From a virus: a stretch of DNA of 52,086 nucleotides. The position numbers were made by a program, and so were the translations under genes. Shown here one piece after another: positions 15,810 to 23,702 of this stretch. The stretch lies in the IMG/VR virus record IMGVR_UViG_3300049740_001889, positions 1-52,086 of that record. The stretch is one strand, 5' to 3'. The notes below the pieces were generated by a model. That model made no database searches, was not told the DNA's origin, and worked only from the letters and a program-made list of their open reading frames with translations. Each line of letters opens with the position of its first letter. Position 1 is the first letter of the stretch.

Positions 15810-16987
15810 ATATCTCCTAATATTTTAACCATTGGTACATGAGTTATTAATTTTCCACCCTTCTCTATCCAATTTCTTTCGTTATTAATTATATAATCTT
15901 TAAAATTCCAAGCTCCTAGGAATATATAATCATAATCATCTAAGTTTACATTATTCCTTGATTTAATAGGGATATGAGAACCTGGTGTTAGTTTGCCTAT
16001 TTTAGTATCACTCGTATCAGATACACATTCAATTAAATCAGAAGTAATACCACAATAATTAAATACAGTAGTTGATTTTGAAGTAGCTCCGTAACTTAAA
16101 ACTTTTTGATTTTTTTCTTTTATTCTGTTTAGTAAATCTATCAAATCTTTTTTTGATTGAGATACTTTGTTTGCGAAACTTAAAATAGATTCTAATTTAT
16201 CTAATCCATTTTCCTTTTCTAAATCTATATTATATTGAACACTTTTATCTATGTTCTTTCCGTTTTTTAATCCAACATATATACGATTACTACCACCATG
16301 AACTGATAAGGTATCTACTTTCTTTATCTCTAAATTATATTTTGATGTAATTTCGTTTATAAATAAAATAGAAAATATATGAGGATGTTCATCATATATC
16401 TGGTCGTATGAATTATTCTGAATCATTGATAATAACGAAGGGTCTTCAAAAACAAATAAACCATCTTCAGATAGTAATTGAGATACCGACCCAAATACAC
16501 CATCAATACCAGGAATATGACAAATACAATTTGCTGAATAGATTAAATCAAACTTACCATGGTTTTCTAATAAAGTATCAACAAGATGAAGTGCAAAAAA
16601 CTCATTATAAGTTTGGTAACCCAATATACCTGTAAGATTTGCTAGATTAGATGATGGCTCTACACATACTGAAGTATCAATATTAAAGTTTTTTATAAAA
16701 CACCCATCGTTACTTCCAATTTCTAAAACAGATTTTGGATTTCTTTTTTGTAATAATTCAGCAGTTTTTCTAAAATGCTCAACCATCGGTTTTGAATTAG
16801 ATGAAAAGTAAGCATAATTTGAATTAAACATATCAGGTGGATTTACTTTATTTTTCTGAGAAAAATGATAAGTATCCGTATCATATGTTGCAACTAGGTG
16901 ATAGAAGGATTCTTTTTCAATATCGTTCCTATCTATGAATGCATTTGCTATTGGTTGCATTCCTAAATCTAAAACATCTTTTACCAT
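15806..16987 (-). CDS. NDP-sugar C-methyltransferase-like SAM enzyme, N-terminal zinc site shortened
   Basis: 393 residues. Begins V-L-D-L-G-M-Q-P-I-A-N-A-F, the end of the zinc-binding N-domain of the TylC3-type C-methyltransferases, but the preceding Cys pairs that family members carry are absent: the gene starts after them and the frame upstream belongs to the aminotransferase end. The SAM domain is intact (V-L-E-I-G-S-N-D-G-C-F near residue 90), as are C-H-I-P-G and the C-terminal V-L-S-Y-G-A-T-S-K-S. Normal length is about 410. It may methylate a deoxysugar ring carbon or act on a related substrate; loss of the zinc ligands may alter it. Confidence 0.75.
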   Translation of the reverse strand: MVKDVLDLGMQPIANAFIDRNDIEKESFYHLVATYDTDTYHFSQKNKVNPPDMFNSNYAYFSSNSKPMVEHFRKTAELLQKRNPKSVLEIGSNDGCFIKNFNIDTSVCVEPSSNLANLTGILGYQTYNEFFALHLVDTLLENHGKFDLIYSANCICHIPGIDGVFGSVSQLLSEDGLFVFEDPSLLSMIQNNSYDQIYDEHPHIFSILFINEITSKYNLEIKKVDTLSVHGGSNRIYVGLKNGKNIDKSVQYNIDLEKENGLDKLESILSFANKVSQSKKDLIDLLNRIKEKNQKVLSYGATSKSTTVFNYCGITSDLIECVSDTSDTKIGKLTPGSHIPIKSRNNVNLDDYDYIFLGAWNFKDYIINNERNWIEKGGKLITHVPMVKILGDI

Positions 16988-16993
16988 ATTATT

Positions 16994-18100
16994 TTATTTA
17001 AAGTTATTTAAAACTTTTATTATTTTTTTCATTTCAGATTTTTTTAGAGAAGGAAATATTGGTAGGTTAAATATTTCTTTTGAAAAAATCTCCGTATTCT
17101 TTAATTTTTGTTTTTTTAAAAAAGAGTATCCTTTCATTTGATGAATCGGATATGGGTAATTTATATTAAAGTACACTCCTTTTGATTTAGCATATTCTAT
17201 TATCTCATCTCTTCTCTTGTGTCTAACTACAAAGTTATAGTAAACTGTATTTGGTTTATGTGGATGAAAACTTATACCATTTAATTCTATGTTATTAAAA
17301 TAGTAGTTTGCTATTTTGTTTCTATTATCAATAAGTTTATCTACTGATTTTAGTTTGTATCTCAATATAGATGCGTGTATTTCATCCAATCGTGAGTTCA
17401 TTGTTAATCTAGCATCTTCAGTTGTATAATATCCCTTACTTCTATCGATTCCATGAAATCTCATCCTTTTAAGTTTTTCATAGTTAGATTTATCATTACA
17501 TACAACCATTCCACCATCACCATATGAACTCAATACTTTAGTAGGATAAAAGGAAAAACAAGATGTATCCCCAAATGTACCAAGTTTTTTTCCATTGTAA
17601 CTAGAACCAAATGATTGAGCACAATCTTCTATTAACTTAATATTATTATTTTTACAAATCTTTTGTAAAATATCTATTTCACAACAATTACCAAATAGAT
17701 GAACTGGTATAACTGCTTTTGTTTTTTTAGTTATATTTTTTTCTACCTCAGATACAATCATTTGATAATCAACACCAACATCCACAAATACAGGTGTTGC
17801 TCCACTCATTACAATTGCATTAACAGTAGGGATAGCTGTATTGGATTGTGTAATTACCTCATCGCCTTTACCTATACCAAACAACTTTAGTGATAGATAC
17901 AATGAATCAGTACAACTATTAGTACCAACTGAATATATTTTATCTTCTGATAAATAATTTGAAAATTCTTGTTCAAATAAAGATAATTGGTTTCCTAAAA
18001 TAAAGTTACCAGATTTTAAAACTCTGAATATTCCTTTTATTATAGATAAGCCATCTCGAATTGATTCTCGGATTCCATTAAATGGAGTAATTTTATACAT
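16994..18100 (-). CDS. DegT/DnrJ/EryC1 family sugar aminotransferase
   Basis: 368 residues from the ATG at 18100; a TTG at 18112 is possible. Fold-type-I PLP features: G-T-N-S-C-T-D-S-L near residue 56, I-E-D-C-A-Q-S-F-G with the cofactor Asp, and S-F-Y-P-T-K-V-L with the Schiff-base Lys. P-V-H-L-F-G-N is also characteristic. It transfers an amino group onto a keto sugar; with the FdtA-like isomerase the likely product is a 3-amino-3,6-dideoxyhexose nucleotide, as in FdtB. Overlaps the upstream gene by 8 bases. Confidence 0.9.
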   Translation of the reverse strand: MYKITPFNGIRESIRDGLSIIKGIFRVLKSGNFILGNQLSLFEQEFSNYLSEDKIYSVGTNSCTDSLYLSLKLFGIGKGDEVITQSNTAIPTVNAIVMSGATPVFVDVGVDYQMIVSEVEKNITKKTKAVIPVHLFGNCCEIDILQKICKNNNIKLIEDCAQSFGSSYNGKKLGTFGDTSCFSFYPTKVLSSYGDGGMVVCNDKSNYEKLKRMRFHGIDRSKGYYTTEDARLTMNSRLDEIHASILRYKLKSVDKLIDNRNKIANYYFNNIELNGISFHPHKPNTVYYNFVVRHKRRDEIIEYAKSKGVYFNINYPYPIHQMKGYSFLKKQKLKNTEIFSKEIFNLPIFPSLKKSEMKKIIKVLNNFK

Positions 18101-19349
18101 AACATTTATCAATTATTTCTTCAATATTAACTCTAAGTATATCTATATAACCATTATCCATATCATTATATAAATTTAGTAAATCAGAATCAATATCCGA
18201 AGTTATAGGTAAGCTTAGTAGTTTTTTTAAACTTGAACTTATATTATTTGTTTCTTTTAATAAATATTGTAATTTAGATATATCTGCATTATTGTTTTTA
18301 GAAAAAATATTAATTGTTTGTTCTAAGATAAAAATAAAGTGTTGTTTATGTTGATTGAATTTTACGATAGAAATAAAATATTCACTCGGTAAAGAATCTA
18401 TCACCTCCTTGACGTTATTAAATTTTTTGTTTAAATTTTTTTTATAAAAAATAAAAAGAATTAATTCTAACAAAAAAGGTCCTGCCTCTATTCCATTTCT
18501 CAAAAAAGAATTATTATTAAACACATCCAATGGAACGCGGTCATCCTCATCAAAATCTGAGTAACTATCTGTATATTCTATCCTTGGTATAGTTTTGTTT
18601 TGAATATCATCTGGCCACCAATCTGAAACACCAAATAAAAATGTTTCGGATATTTTAAAAGTATCTCCATTTGGATACATTAGTTTAATCTTAGGATTAT
18701 TATCAATTTCTTTTAAATAATCAAAGAATATGTTATTATTTATTACAAATAAATTTAATGTATCTACACCCATATTTAAAATATTATTTTTAAAATCAGG
18801 TTCTTTAAAAAACGCATTTGTAAATATAAATGGTACGTTTGTATTGTTTAAGTGAGTTATTGCTTTTGATAAACTAGATGTATCTATTACTAAAGAATTT
18901 ATTGATTTAAATACATAAAAATCATATTCAGTATAAGTGTTCTTAAATGTATTACCAATTATATTAAAATGATTATCAGAACTATAATTTTTAGTATTAC
19001 TTGAATTTGTAATTTTTATAGTTTTAAATAAATTTGTAAAATGTTTATTTTCTTTTACAATTTCATCTACAATTTCTTTTATATTATTTTGGGATTTTAA
19101 AAAACTTTCATTAATTTCTAATTGAACATCATGAAACTTATCTGATTTGTATTTGTTAGTATCAATTGAATAGCGTATCAATGAAGAAAATTTATCTGTT
19201 ACTAAAGCTTGCCAAGTATCAATATGAAGATGGAATTCATAATCTCCCAAACTTTTATTGATAAAACGATTACACTTTAAGAAAAATAATTCTAAGGAAC
19301 TTTTATCTACACATGGATTAGTAACAGTATGTATTAGAATTTTTTTCAA
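18093..19349 (-). CDS. Unrecognised large protein heading the second sugar block, 418 residues
   Basis: No family recognised. Starts with a probable TTG codon at 19349 giving K-K-I-L-I-H-T-V-T-N-P, a plausible first strand of a Rossmann-like or GT fold; I see no in-frame ATG just upstream. W-W-P-D-D-I near the middle and many Asn/Ser/Ile residues are notable. No signal peptide or membrane helix. It is the first gene after the terminator of the TonB-dependent receptor, with a leader so short that its start lies about 25 bases from the hairpin. Perhaps a glycosyltransferase, by context only. Confidence 0.5.
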   Translation of the reverse strand: MKKILIHTVTNPCVDKSSLELFFLKCNRFINKSLGDYEFHLHIDTWQALVTDKFSSLIRYSIDTNKYKSDKFHDVQLEINESFLKSQNNIKEIVDEIVKENKHFTNLFKTIKITNSSNTKNYSSDNHFNIIGNTFKNTYTEYDFYVFKSINSLVIDTSSLSKAITHLNNTNVPFIFTNAFFKEPDFKNNILNMGVDTLNLFVINNNIFFDYLKEIDNNPKIKLMYPNGDTFKISETFLFGVSDWWPDDIQNKTIPRIEYTDSYSDFDEDDRVPLDVFNNNSFLRNGIEAGPFLLELILFIFYKKNLNKKFNNVKEVIDSLPSEYFISIVKFNQHKQHFIFILEQTINIFSKNNNADISKLQYLLKETNNISSSLKKLLSLPITSDIDSDLLNLYNDMDNGYIDILRVNIEEIIDKCYV

Positions 19350-19371
19350 TATAGGTTTGTTTAATTTTAAT

Positions 19372-19402
19372 AAAAAAGGGGGAATCTATTAAATCCCCCC
19401 TT
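19372..19402 (-). terminator. Intrinsic terminator of the TonB-dependent receptor gene
   Basis: On the minus strand a GC stem (GGGGGA paired with TCCCCC, plus strand 19378-19383 and 19394-19399) with a 10-base loop is followed by TTTTTTATT. It begins 13 bases after the receptor stop. This is the clearest rho-independent terminator in the window. Confidence 0.85.
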
Positions 19403-19415
19403 AATTTATTTTAGT

Positions 19416-22121
19416 TTAGAATCTTACTTTAAGAGAAGTATTGAAAGTACGTCCGAATCCGAACCATACTGAGTTTCTCGTATCTACACCATTCCATGTT
19501 TCCGAACCAGCATCAGCGTGGATGTTGGTATTGGATTCAGCAATGTAGTAAGTATCAAATAAGTTATTTACGTTAACTCTAAACGATGCATCAGTTCCGA
19601 ATAAATCAAACCTATAAGTTGCTCCTAAATCAGCCAATCCATAAGAAGGTAATTTTAAAGCTCCTTTGTTATCAGGGTTAGTAAATTCTGAATCTGTGAT
19701 TGAATAATCAGCATATAATCCATCAACGAATCTATATCCTAAATCAACTCTTAATCCTTCGATTACTTCGTAATCTGCTTCAACATAAGATGTGAACTGA
19801 GCCGCATCTCCTACTTTAGCATCTTTCAAGTACAATGTACCTGTTCCGATTGATTGTTGATTATCATCAAATAATTCTGCTGAGAAATCATTAGTATATC
19901 TCCAATCACCGATTGATAACATACCTTTTAATCTCAACTTATCTGTTGGGTTATACGAAGTTTCAACTTCGATACCATTATGTACAACATCGATATCTTT
20001 AAATTGAGCTGAACCATCTACACCCTGTTGGTTAGATAAACTTCTTTGAACGAATCTATTACCCCATACAGTAGAATATGCATTAACATTAACTCTAAAG
20101 TTATTACCAATGAAACCATATCCTAATTCGAATGATTTAATTTCTTCATTTTGTAAATCTTCAGAAATTGTATTTCCATAGTTAGGGAATACTGCTCCGA
20201 AGTTTGGTTGTCTTGAAATTACACCAGCATTAAAGAATACGTTTTGTTTATCATCAATGTTCCAGTTTGCACCACCTTTGATGTATCCTCCACCTTGATT
20301 CTTAGTATCTGATTCTGGATTACCTGGTTGGTCAAAGTAATCAATTCTTTGGAATGATTGATTAGAAGTACCTGCTTGTAATACAGCTGATACTTTTTCA
20401 TTGTTATATTCAACTAAACCATTGAATCCTTGCCATCCAACTTTACCAACATTGTAATAATCAATCTTCGGTCCTCTAATACCAGTATTGTTAAATGGAG
20501 ATGCCTCCACTAACGTATTGATAATTTGACCAGCAGAGTTTTTATTACCTGTTGAGTAATATCCATCTAATCCCATAAGGTTGTTCACTACTCTGTAATG
20601 ATAACCTGTATAGTTTCTTAAATCGATACCTACTGAGTATTTCCAATTTCCACTTTCATATTCTAAGTTAGAGATTGCTCCAACCCAGTCATGAGAGTTC
20701 ATAGATGCTCTTCTAATAAGTGCACTTCTGTTAACACCATCTTCATCGAATCCATTAGAACCAATTAACTGACCACCAAATGGTAAACCACCACTATAAG
20801 GGTCTGTGTTTGATTGGTTAAATGCAACAACTGCATCAAAATCAATAAATCCTTCAGGAGTTCTTGAACCTCTACCATTTTCTAAGTAGTGTTCTGTAAG
20901 GTCTTTTCTGAAAGGTAAGATATCAGTTTCCGAGTTGTAGTAATTTCTACCTCTTGGTCCTGTTCCACCACCTCTACCAGCTGAACCATATAATGATGTA
21001 GCTAGTTTAAGGTTATCAGAAATATCCCAATCCCAATTCAATGTTGCTAATGGTTTGTTATAGAAGTTTCTTCTCATTGAGAATTCTTCACCATTTAAAA
21101 CACCACCATTGGAATTCCATCTTCTATCAATTCCTTCTTCACCGAAGTTTTGGTAATCTCTAATAGAAACCCAAACATCTCTTTGGTGGTGCCATTGTCC
21201 AGCACCTAAGAAAGAAAAGTTAACAGAATGGTCTGAATCTTCAGGTGCATATCCTAACGCAAAGAAGTAAGTGTAACCTTCTCCTTTTGTGTTATAGATA
21301 TAACCATCACCTTGCCACTTAGAAAGTAACACAGATGTAGCCCATCCATTATCAGATAATCCTGTTGATACAGCAGCTGTAGTTTTAAAGTATCCATCAT
21401 TACCAACTGATTGTTGTACAGATGCACCCTTTTTAGCTTCAGCAGCTTTTGTAAAAATAGAAACAGTTCCACCTACTGATGGTACTGCTAATCTCGATGC
21501 ACCCAATCCTCTTTGTAATTGAATACCACTTGCAACATCCGTAAGACCTTGCCAGTTAGACCAATAAACCCATCCATTTTCCATATCATTTACTGGTTGT
21601 CCATTGATAAGGAAAGAGGTGTTTCTTTGGTCAAATCCTCTTAAAGAGATTCTTGAATCACCATATCCACCACCTTGTTTGGTAGCATAAACTCCTGGAG
21701 TTTTATTCATGATTTCAGGAAACTCTTGGTTACCTACTTTTAAAGCAATCTCTGATGGTGAAATAGTTGATACAGCAACAGGTGTTTCTCTCACCTTAGC
21801 AATATCAATTACACCAGAAGTTACTACAACCTCACCTAATTGATTTAAGTCTGGTTCTAAGTAGATTTCTAAGTTATCTTCTGCAACAACTTCTGCAGTT
21901 TCATAACCTAAATAGGAAACTTGTAAAAGTTCACCTAAATTAACATCCAAAGTAAATGTACCATCAAAACCAGTTACAACTCCATCAGCCGTTCCTTGAA
22001 CGATAATGGTTGCTCCTGGTAAAGGGTCATTAGTTTCGGAGTCTAATACTTTTCCACTAATTTGTGCAAAAGTAGTGATACTCGTTAAGAGCATCAATCC
22101 AACTAATAATAGTTTTCTCAT
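19416..22121 (-). CDS. TonB-dependent outer-membrane receptor, full length
   Basis: 901 residues, complete. Residues 1-19 are a signal peptide (M-R-K-L-L-L-V-G-L-M-L-L then T-F-A-Q, cleavage before Q20). About 20-105 form a CarboxypepD_reg-like domain (I-S-G-K-V-L-D, P-L-P-G-A-T-I, V-S-Y-L-G-Y-E-T), typical of Bacteroidetes receptors. The plug follows (about 110-225, with T-P-G-V-Y-A-T, L-R-G-F-D-Q-R, P-S-V-G-G-T-V-S-I), then a beta-barrel rich in aromatic, Gly and Asn residues that ends S-L-K-V-R-F, with the C-terminal Phe needed for outer-membrane assembly. No SusD gene is adjacent, so it is not a paired SusC system. No frameshift. It sits alone between an inverted repeat and a terminator, flanked by phage replication genes on one side and sugar genes on the other. 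Ligand unknown. Confidence 0.95.
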   Translation of the reverse strand: MRKLLLVGLMLLTSITTFAQISGKVLDSETNDPLPGATIIVQGTADGVVTGFDGTFTLDVNLGELLQVSYLGYETAEVVAEDNLEIYLEPDLNQLGEVVVTSGVIDIAKVRETPVAVSTISPSEIALKVGNQEFPEIMNKTPGVYATKQGGGYGDSRISLRGFDQRNTSFLINGQPVNDMENGWVYWSNWQGLTDVASGIQLQRGLGASRLAVPSVGGTVSIFTKAAEAKKGASVQQSVGNDGYFKTTAAVSTGLSDNGWATSVLLSKWQGDGYIYNTKGEGYTYFFALGYAPEDSDHSVNFSFLGAGQWHHQRDVWVSIRDYQNFGEEGIDRRWNSNGGVLNGEEFSMRRNFYNKPLATLNWDWDISDNLKLATSLYGSAGRGGGTGPRGRNYYNSETDILPFRKDLTEHYLENGRGSRTPEGFIDFDAVVAFNQSNTDPYSGGLPFGGQLIGSNGFDEDGVNRSALIRRASMNSHDWVGAISNLEYESGNWKYSVGIDLRNYTGYHYRVVNNLMGLDGYYSTGNKNSAGQIINTLVEASPFNNTGIRGPKIDYYNVGKVGWQGFNGLVEYNNEKVSAVLQAGTSNQSFQRIDYFDQPGNPESDTKNQGGGYIKGGANWNIDDKQNVFFNAGVISRQPNFGAVFPNYGNTISEDLQNEEIKSFELGYGFIGNNFRVNVNAYSTVWGNRFVQRSLSNQQGVDGSAQFKDIDVVHNGIEVETSYNPTDKLRLKGMLSIGDWRYTNDFSAELFDDNQQSIGTGTLYLKDAKVGDAAQFTSYVEADYEVIEGLRVDLGYRFVDGLYADYSITDSEFTNPDNKGALKLPSYGLADLGATYRFDLFGTDASFRVNVNNLFDTYYIAESNTNIHADAGSETWNGVDTRNSVWFGFGRTFNTSLKVRF

Positions 22122-22157
22122 AATAATTGTTTTAATTTAAATTAAATTAGTATAACC

Positions 22158-22173
22158 TGTTCATTTCTGAACA
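22158..22173. promoter_or_regulatory. Perfect inverted repeat upstream of the TonB-dependent receptor
   Basis: TGTTCA-TTTC-TGAACA, a 6+4+6 palindrome, about 37 bases before the receptor start and 10 bases after the guaB/guaC-like stop. A run of seven T follows on the plus strand, so as RNA it would end a plus-strand transcript, yet no plus-strand gene is present. An operator for the receptor gene, or a weak terminator for the operon to the right, are both possible. No standard TTG/TATATTTG promoter is seen between it and the receptor. Confidence 0.5.
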
Positions 22174-22182
22174 TTTTTTTCT

Positions 22183-23253
22183 TTATAGTAAATGTGGTTT
22201 TGCTTCGTTGATACCTGAATTAGTAACTTTAACATAAGGTGGATTAAAATCTTCTAACGATTTAGCACCACCATACGATAGTGCAGATTTCACTCCATCA
22301 ATTAACCCATTCACTATGAACTTAACTCCGCCCTTGTAGGGAATGGTAGTGGATTCTCCCTCCACATTTCTGGTCTGTTGACCATGTGTTACTTTGGTTT
22401 CCAACGAGGCTGAACCTCTATATCTTTTATAAAGACCTTTGGGTGTTTCAACAATCTGACCTGGTGCTTCATCAGTACCAGCGATTAATGAACCCAACAT
22501 AACAGAACTCGCTCCAATTGCAAGAGCTTTTGATATATCACCACTTGAACGAATACCTCCATCAGCCATAACGGGTGTTTTCGCAACAGATGTAATATCT
22601 TCAATACAACTTACATTCGGTACACCGAATCCTGTCTTAACTCTTGTAGTACAAAGTGAACCTCCACCGATTCCAACTCTCAACCCATCAGCTCCCCAAG
22701 ATTCCAATTCTTGAGCTGCTTCTTTCGTAGCGATGTTACCAGCAATAATATCCACCTTATCATCAAGGTTATTTTTACACCACATCAACATTTTTTCAAC
22801 GTTTTTGTGATGACCATGAGCAACATCAATAACGATAATGTTACAACCATTATCTACTAAAGATTTTGCTCTATCTTTATCACTTTCACTTACTCCAATG
22901 GATGCCATAATTGGTATATGAGGAATTTCTGAATGCCAATCATCAACCATGACTCCCCATGATTCAAATTGACCTCCCCAATCTTCGGAATAAATTCTGT
23001 GATATAGTTCTTTTACAATGTTTGATTGTTCTTCTATTGAATTAAACCTATGGATACAACCAACTCCACCAAGTTTAAACATTTTATATGCCATTTCTAA
23101 CCCACAAACAGTATCCATCGGAGATGCTACTATTGGATTTAAAAGGCCGTATCTACGAGATACGAGAGTATGTAATTTGATTTGAGTACGAGTAGGAATA
23201 TTCGAGTACTGAGGTACTAACTGAATATCATCGTATGTTAGAGAGTTTCTCAT
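22183..23253 (-). CDS. IMP dehydrogenase/GMP reductase family enzyme without CBS domains
   Basis: 356 residues, a single TIM barrel. Begins L-T-Y-D-D-I-Q-L-V-P-Q-Y-S; the catalytic Cys loop is G-G-G-S-L-C-T-T-R-V-K-T-G, closer to the C-T-T-R-V-K-T-G of GMP reductase than to IMPDH. The nucleotide-phosphate loop (M-A-D-G-G-I-R) and I-A-G-N-I-A-T are present. The CBS pair that IMPDH inserts after about residue 100 is absent, and the length fits GMP reductase (about 345). The C-terminal part (I-P-Y-K-G, S-Y-G-G-A-K) is more IMPDH-like. It would shift guanine and adenine nucleotide pools during replication. Overlaps the GroES gene by 4 bases. IMPDH or GMPR is undecided. Confidence 0.85.
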   Translation of the reverse strand: MRNSLTYDDIQLVPQYSNIPTRTQIKLHTLVSRRYGLLNPIVASPMDTVCGLEMAYKMFKLGGVGCIHRFNSIEEQSNIVKELYHRIYSEDWGGQFESWGVMVDDWHSEIPHIPIMASIGVSESDKDRAKSLVDNGCNIIVIDVAHGHHKNVEKMLMWCKNNLDDKVDIIAGNIATKEAAQELESWGADGLRVGIGGGSLCTTRVKTGFGVPNVSCIEDITSVAKTPVMADGGIRSSGDISKALAIGASSVMLGSLIAGTDEAPGQIVETPKGLYKRYRGSASLETKVTHGQQTRNVEGESTTIPYKGGVKFIVNGLIDGVKSALSYGGAKSLEDFNPPYVKVTNSGINEAKPHLL

Positions 23254-23558
23254 CTAATAAAACCTAAAAGTTCGTGCTCATGGAAAATAAGAAGTTCCTC
23301 ATCATCTATTTTTATAGTATCAGTTGATTCATTTTTTTTATAAAGAACAGAATCTCCTACTCTTAAAAATGATGGAATTGGTGAACCAGTTTGTGAGAAT
23401 ATACCTGTTCCAATAGAAACTATTGTACCATATACTTTCTGTCCTCTATTGATTGAATCGGTAAGAATCAATCCTCCTTTACTTTTCTTTTCTTCTGATT
23501 TAGAATCAGGTCTTACTAAAACTCTGTCTCCGAGTGGTCTGAAATTACTCATCGTCAT
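23250..23558 (-). CDS. GroES-like co-chaperonin (functional counterpart of T4 gp31)
   Basis: 102 residues. F-R-P-L-G-D-R-V-L-V is the GroES start, followed by K-G-G-L-I-L-T (mobile loop region), G-T-I-V-S-I-G-T-G, V-G-D-S-V-L-Y and E-L-L-I-F-H-E-H-E-L at the end. GroES caps GroEL; T4-like phages use gp31 for the same task when folding the capsid protein. This one looks like true GroES rather than diverged gp31. Start at 23558, or 23552 (M-S-N-F). The start overlaps the preceding 47-residue gene, and the stop overlaps the guaB/guaC-like gene by 4 bases. Confidence 0.9.
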   Translation of the reverse strand: MTMSNFRPLGDRVLVRPDSKSEEKKSKGGLILTDSINRGQKVYGTIVSIGTGIFSQTGSPIPSFLRVGDSVLYKKNESTDTIKIDDEELLIFHEHELLGFIR

Positions 23559-23688
23559 TTTTGTTTATATAATTAATATTATTTGAATTTGTTGTGTAAA
23601 AAGTTACCCTATCTGAAGTAGCGGTTGTCCATTCGAAATATGGATGATTCTGGTAACTCGTAAAATTTAATACATAAGTTTCACTCAT
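23545..23688 (-). CDS. Small protein, 47 residues, ahead of GroES
   Basis: Short frame from the ATG at 23688 to the stop at 23545-23547. Product begins M-S-E-T-Y-V-L-N-F-T-S-Y, has a Thr/Asn-rich, beta-prone body and an acidic end (K-N-D-D-E). Its stop lies inside the start of the GroES gene, a coupling pattern like that of other pairs here, and it fills what would otherwise be the only gap in the operon. No known family. Confidence 0.5.
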   Translation of the reverse strand: MSETYVLNFTSYQNHPYFEWTTATSDRVTFYTTNSNNINYINKNDDE

Positions 23689-23702
23689 CTTTGTATAAGT
23701 AT

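Noticed and set aside
19416-22121. SusC/SusD polysaccharide utilisation locus
   Set aside because: No SusD lipoprotein, glycoside hydrolase or regulator is adjacent, and the receptor is shorter than typical SusC proteins.
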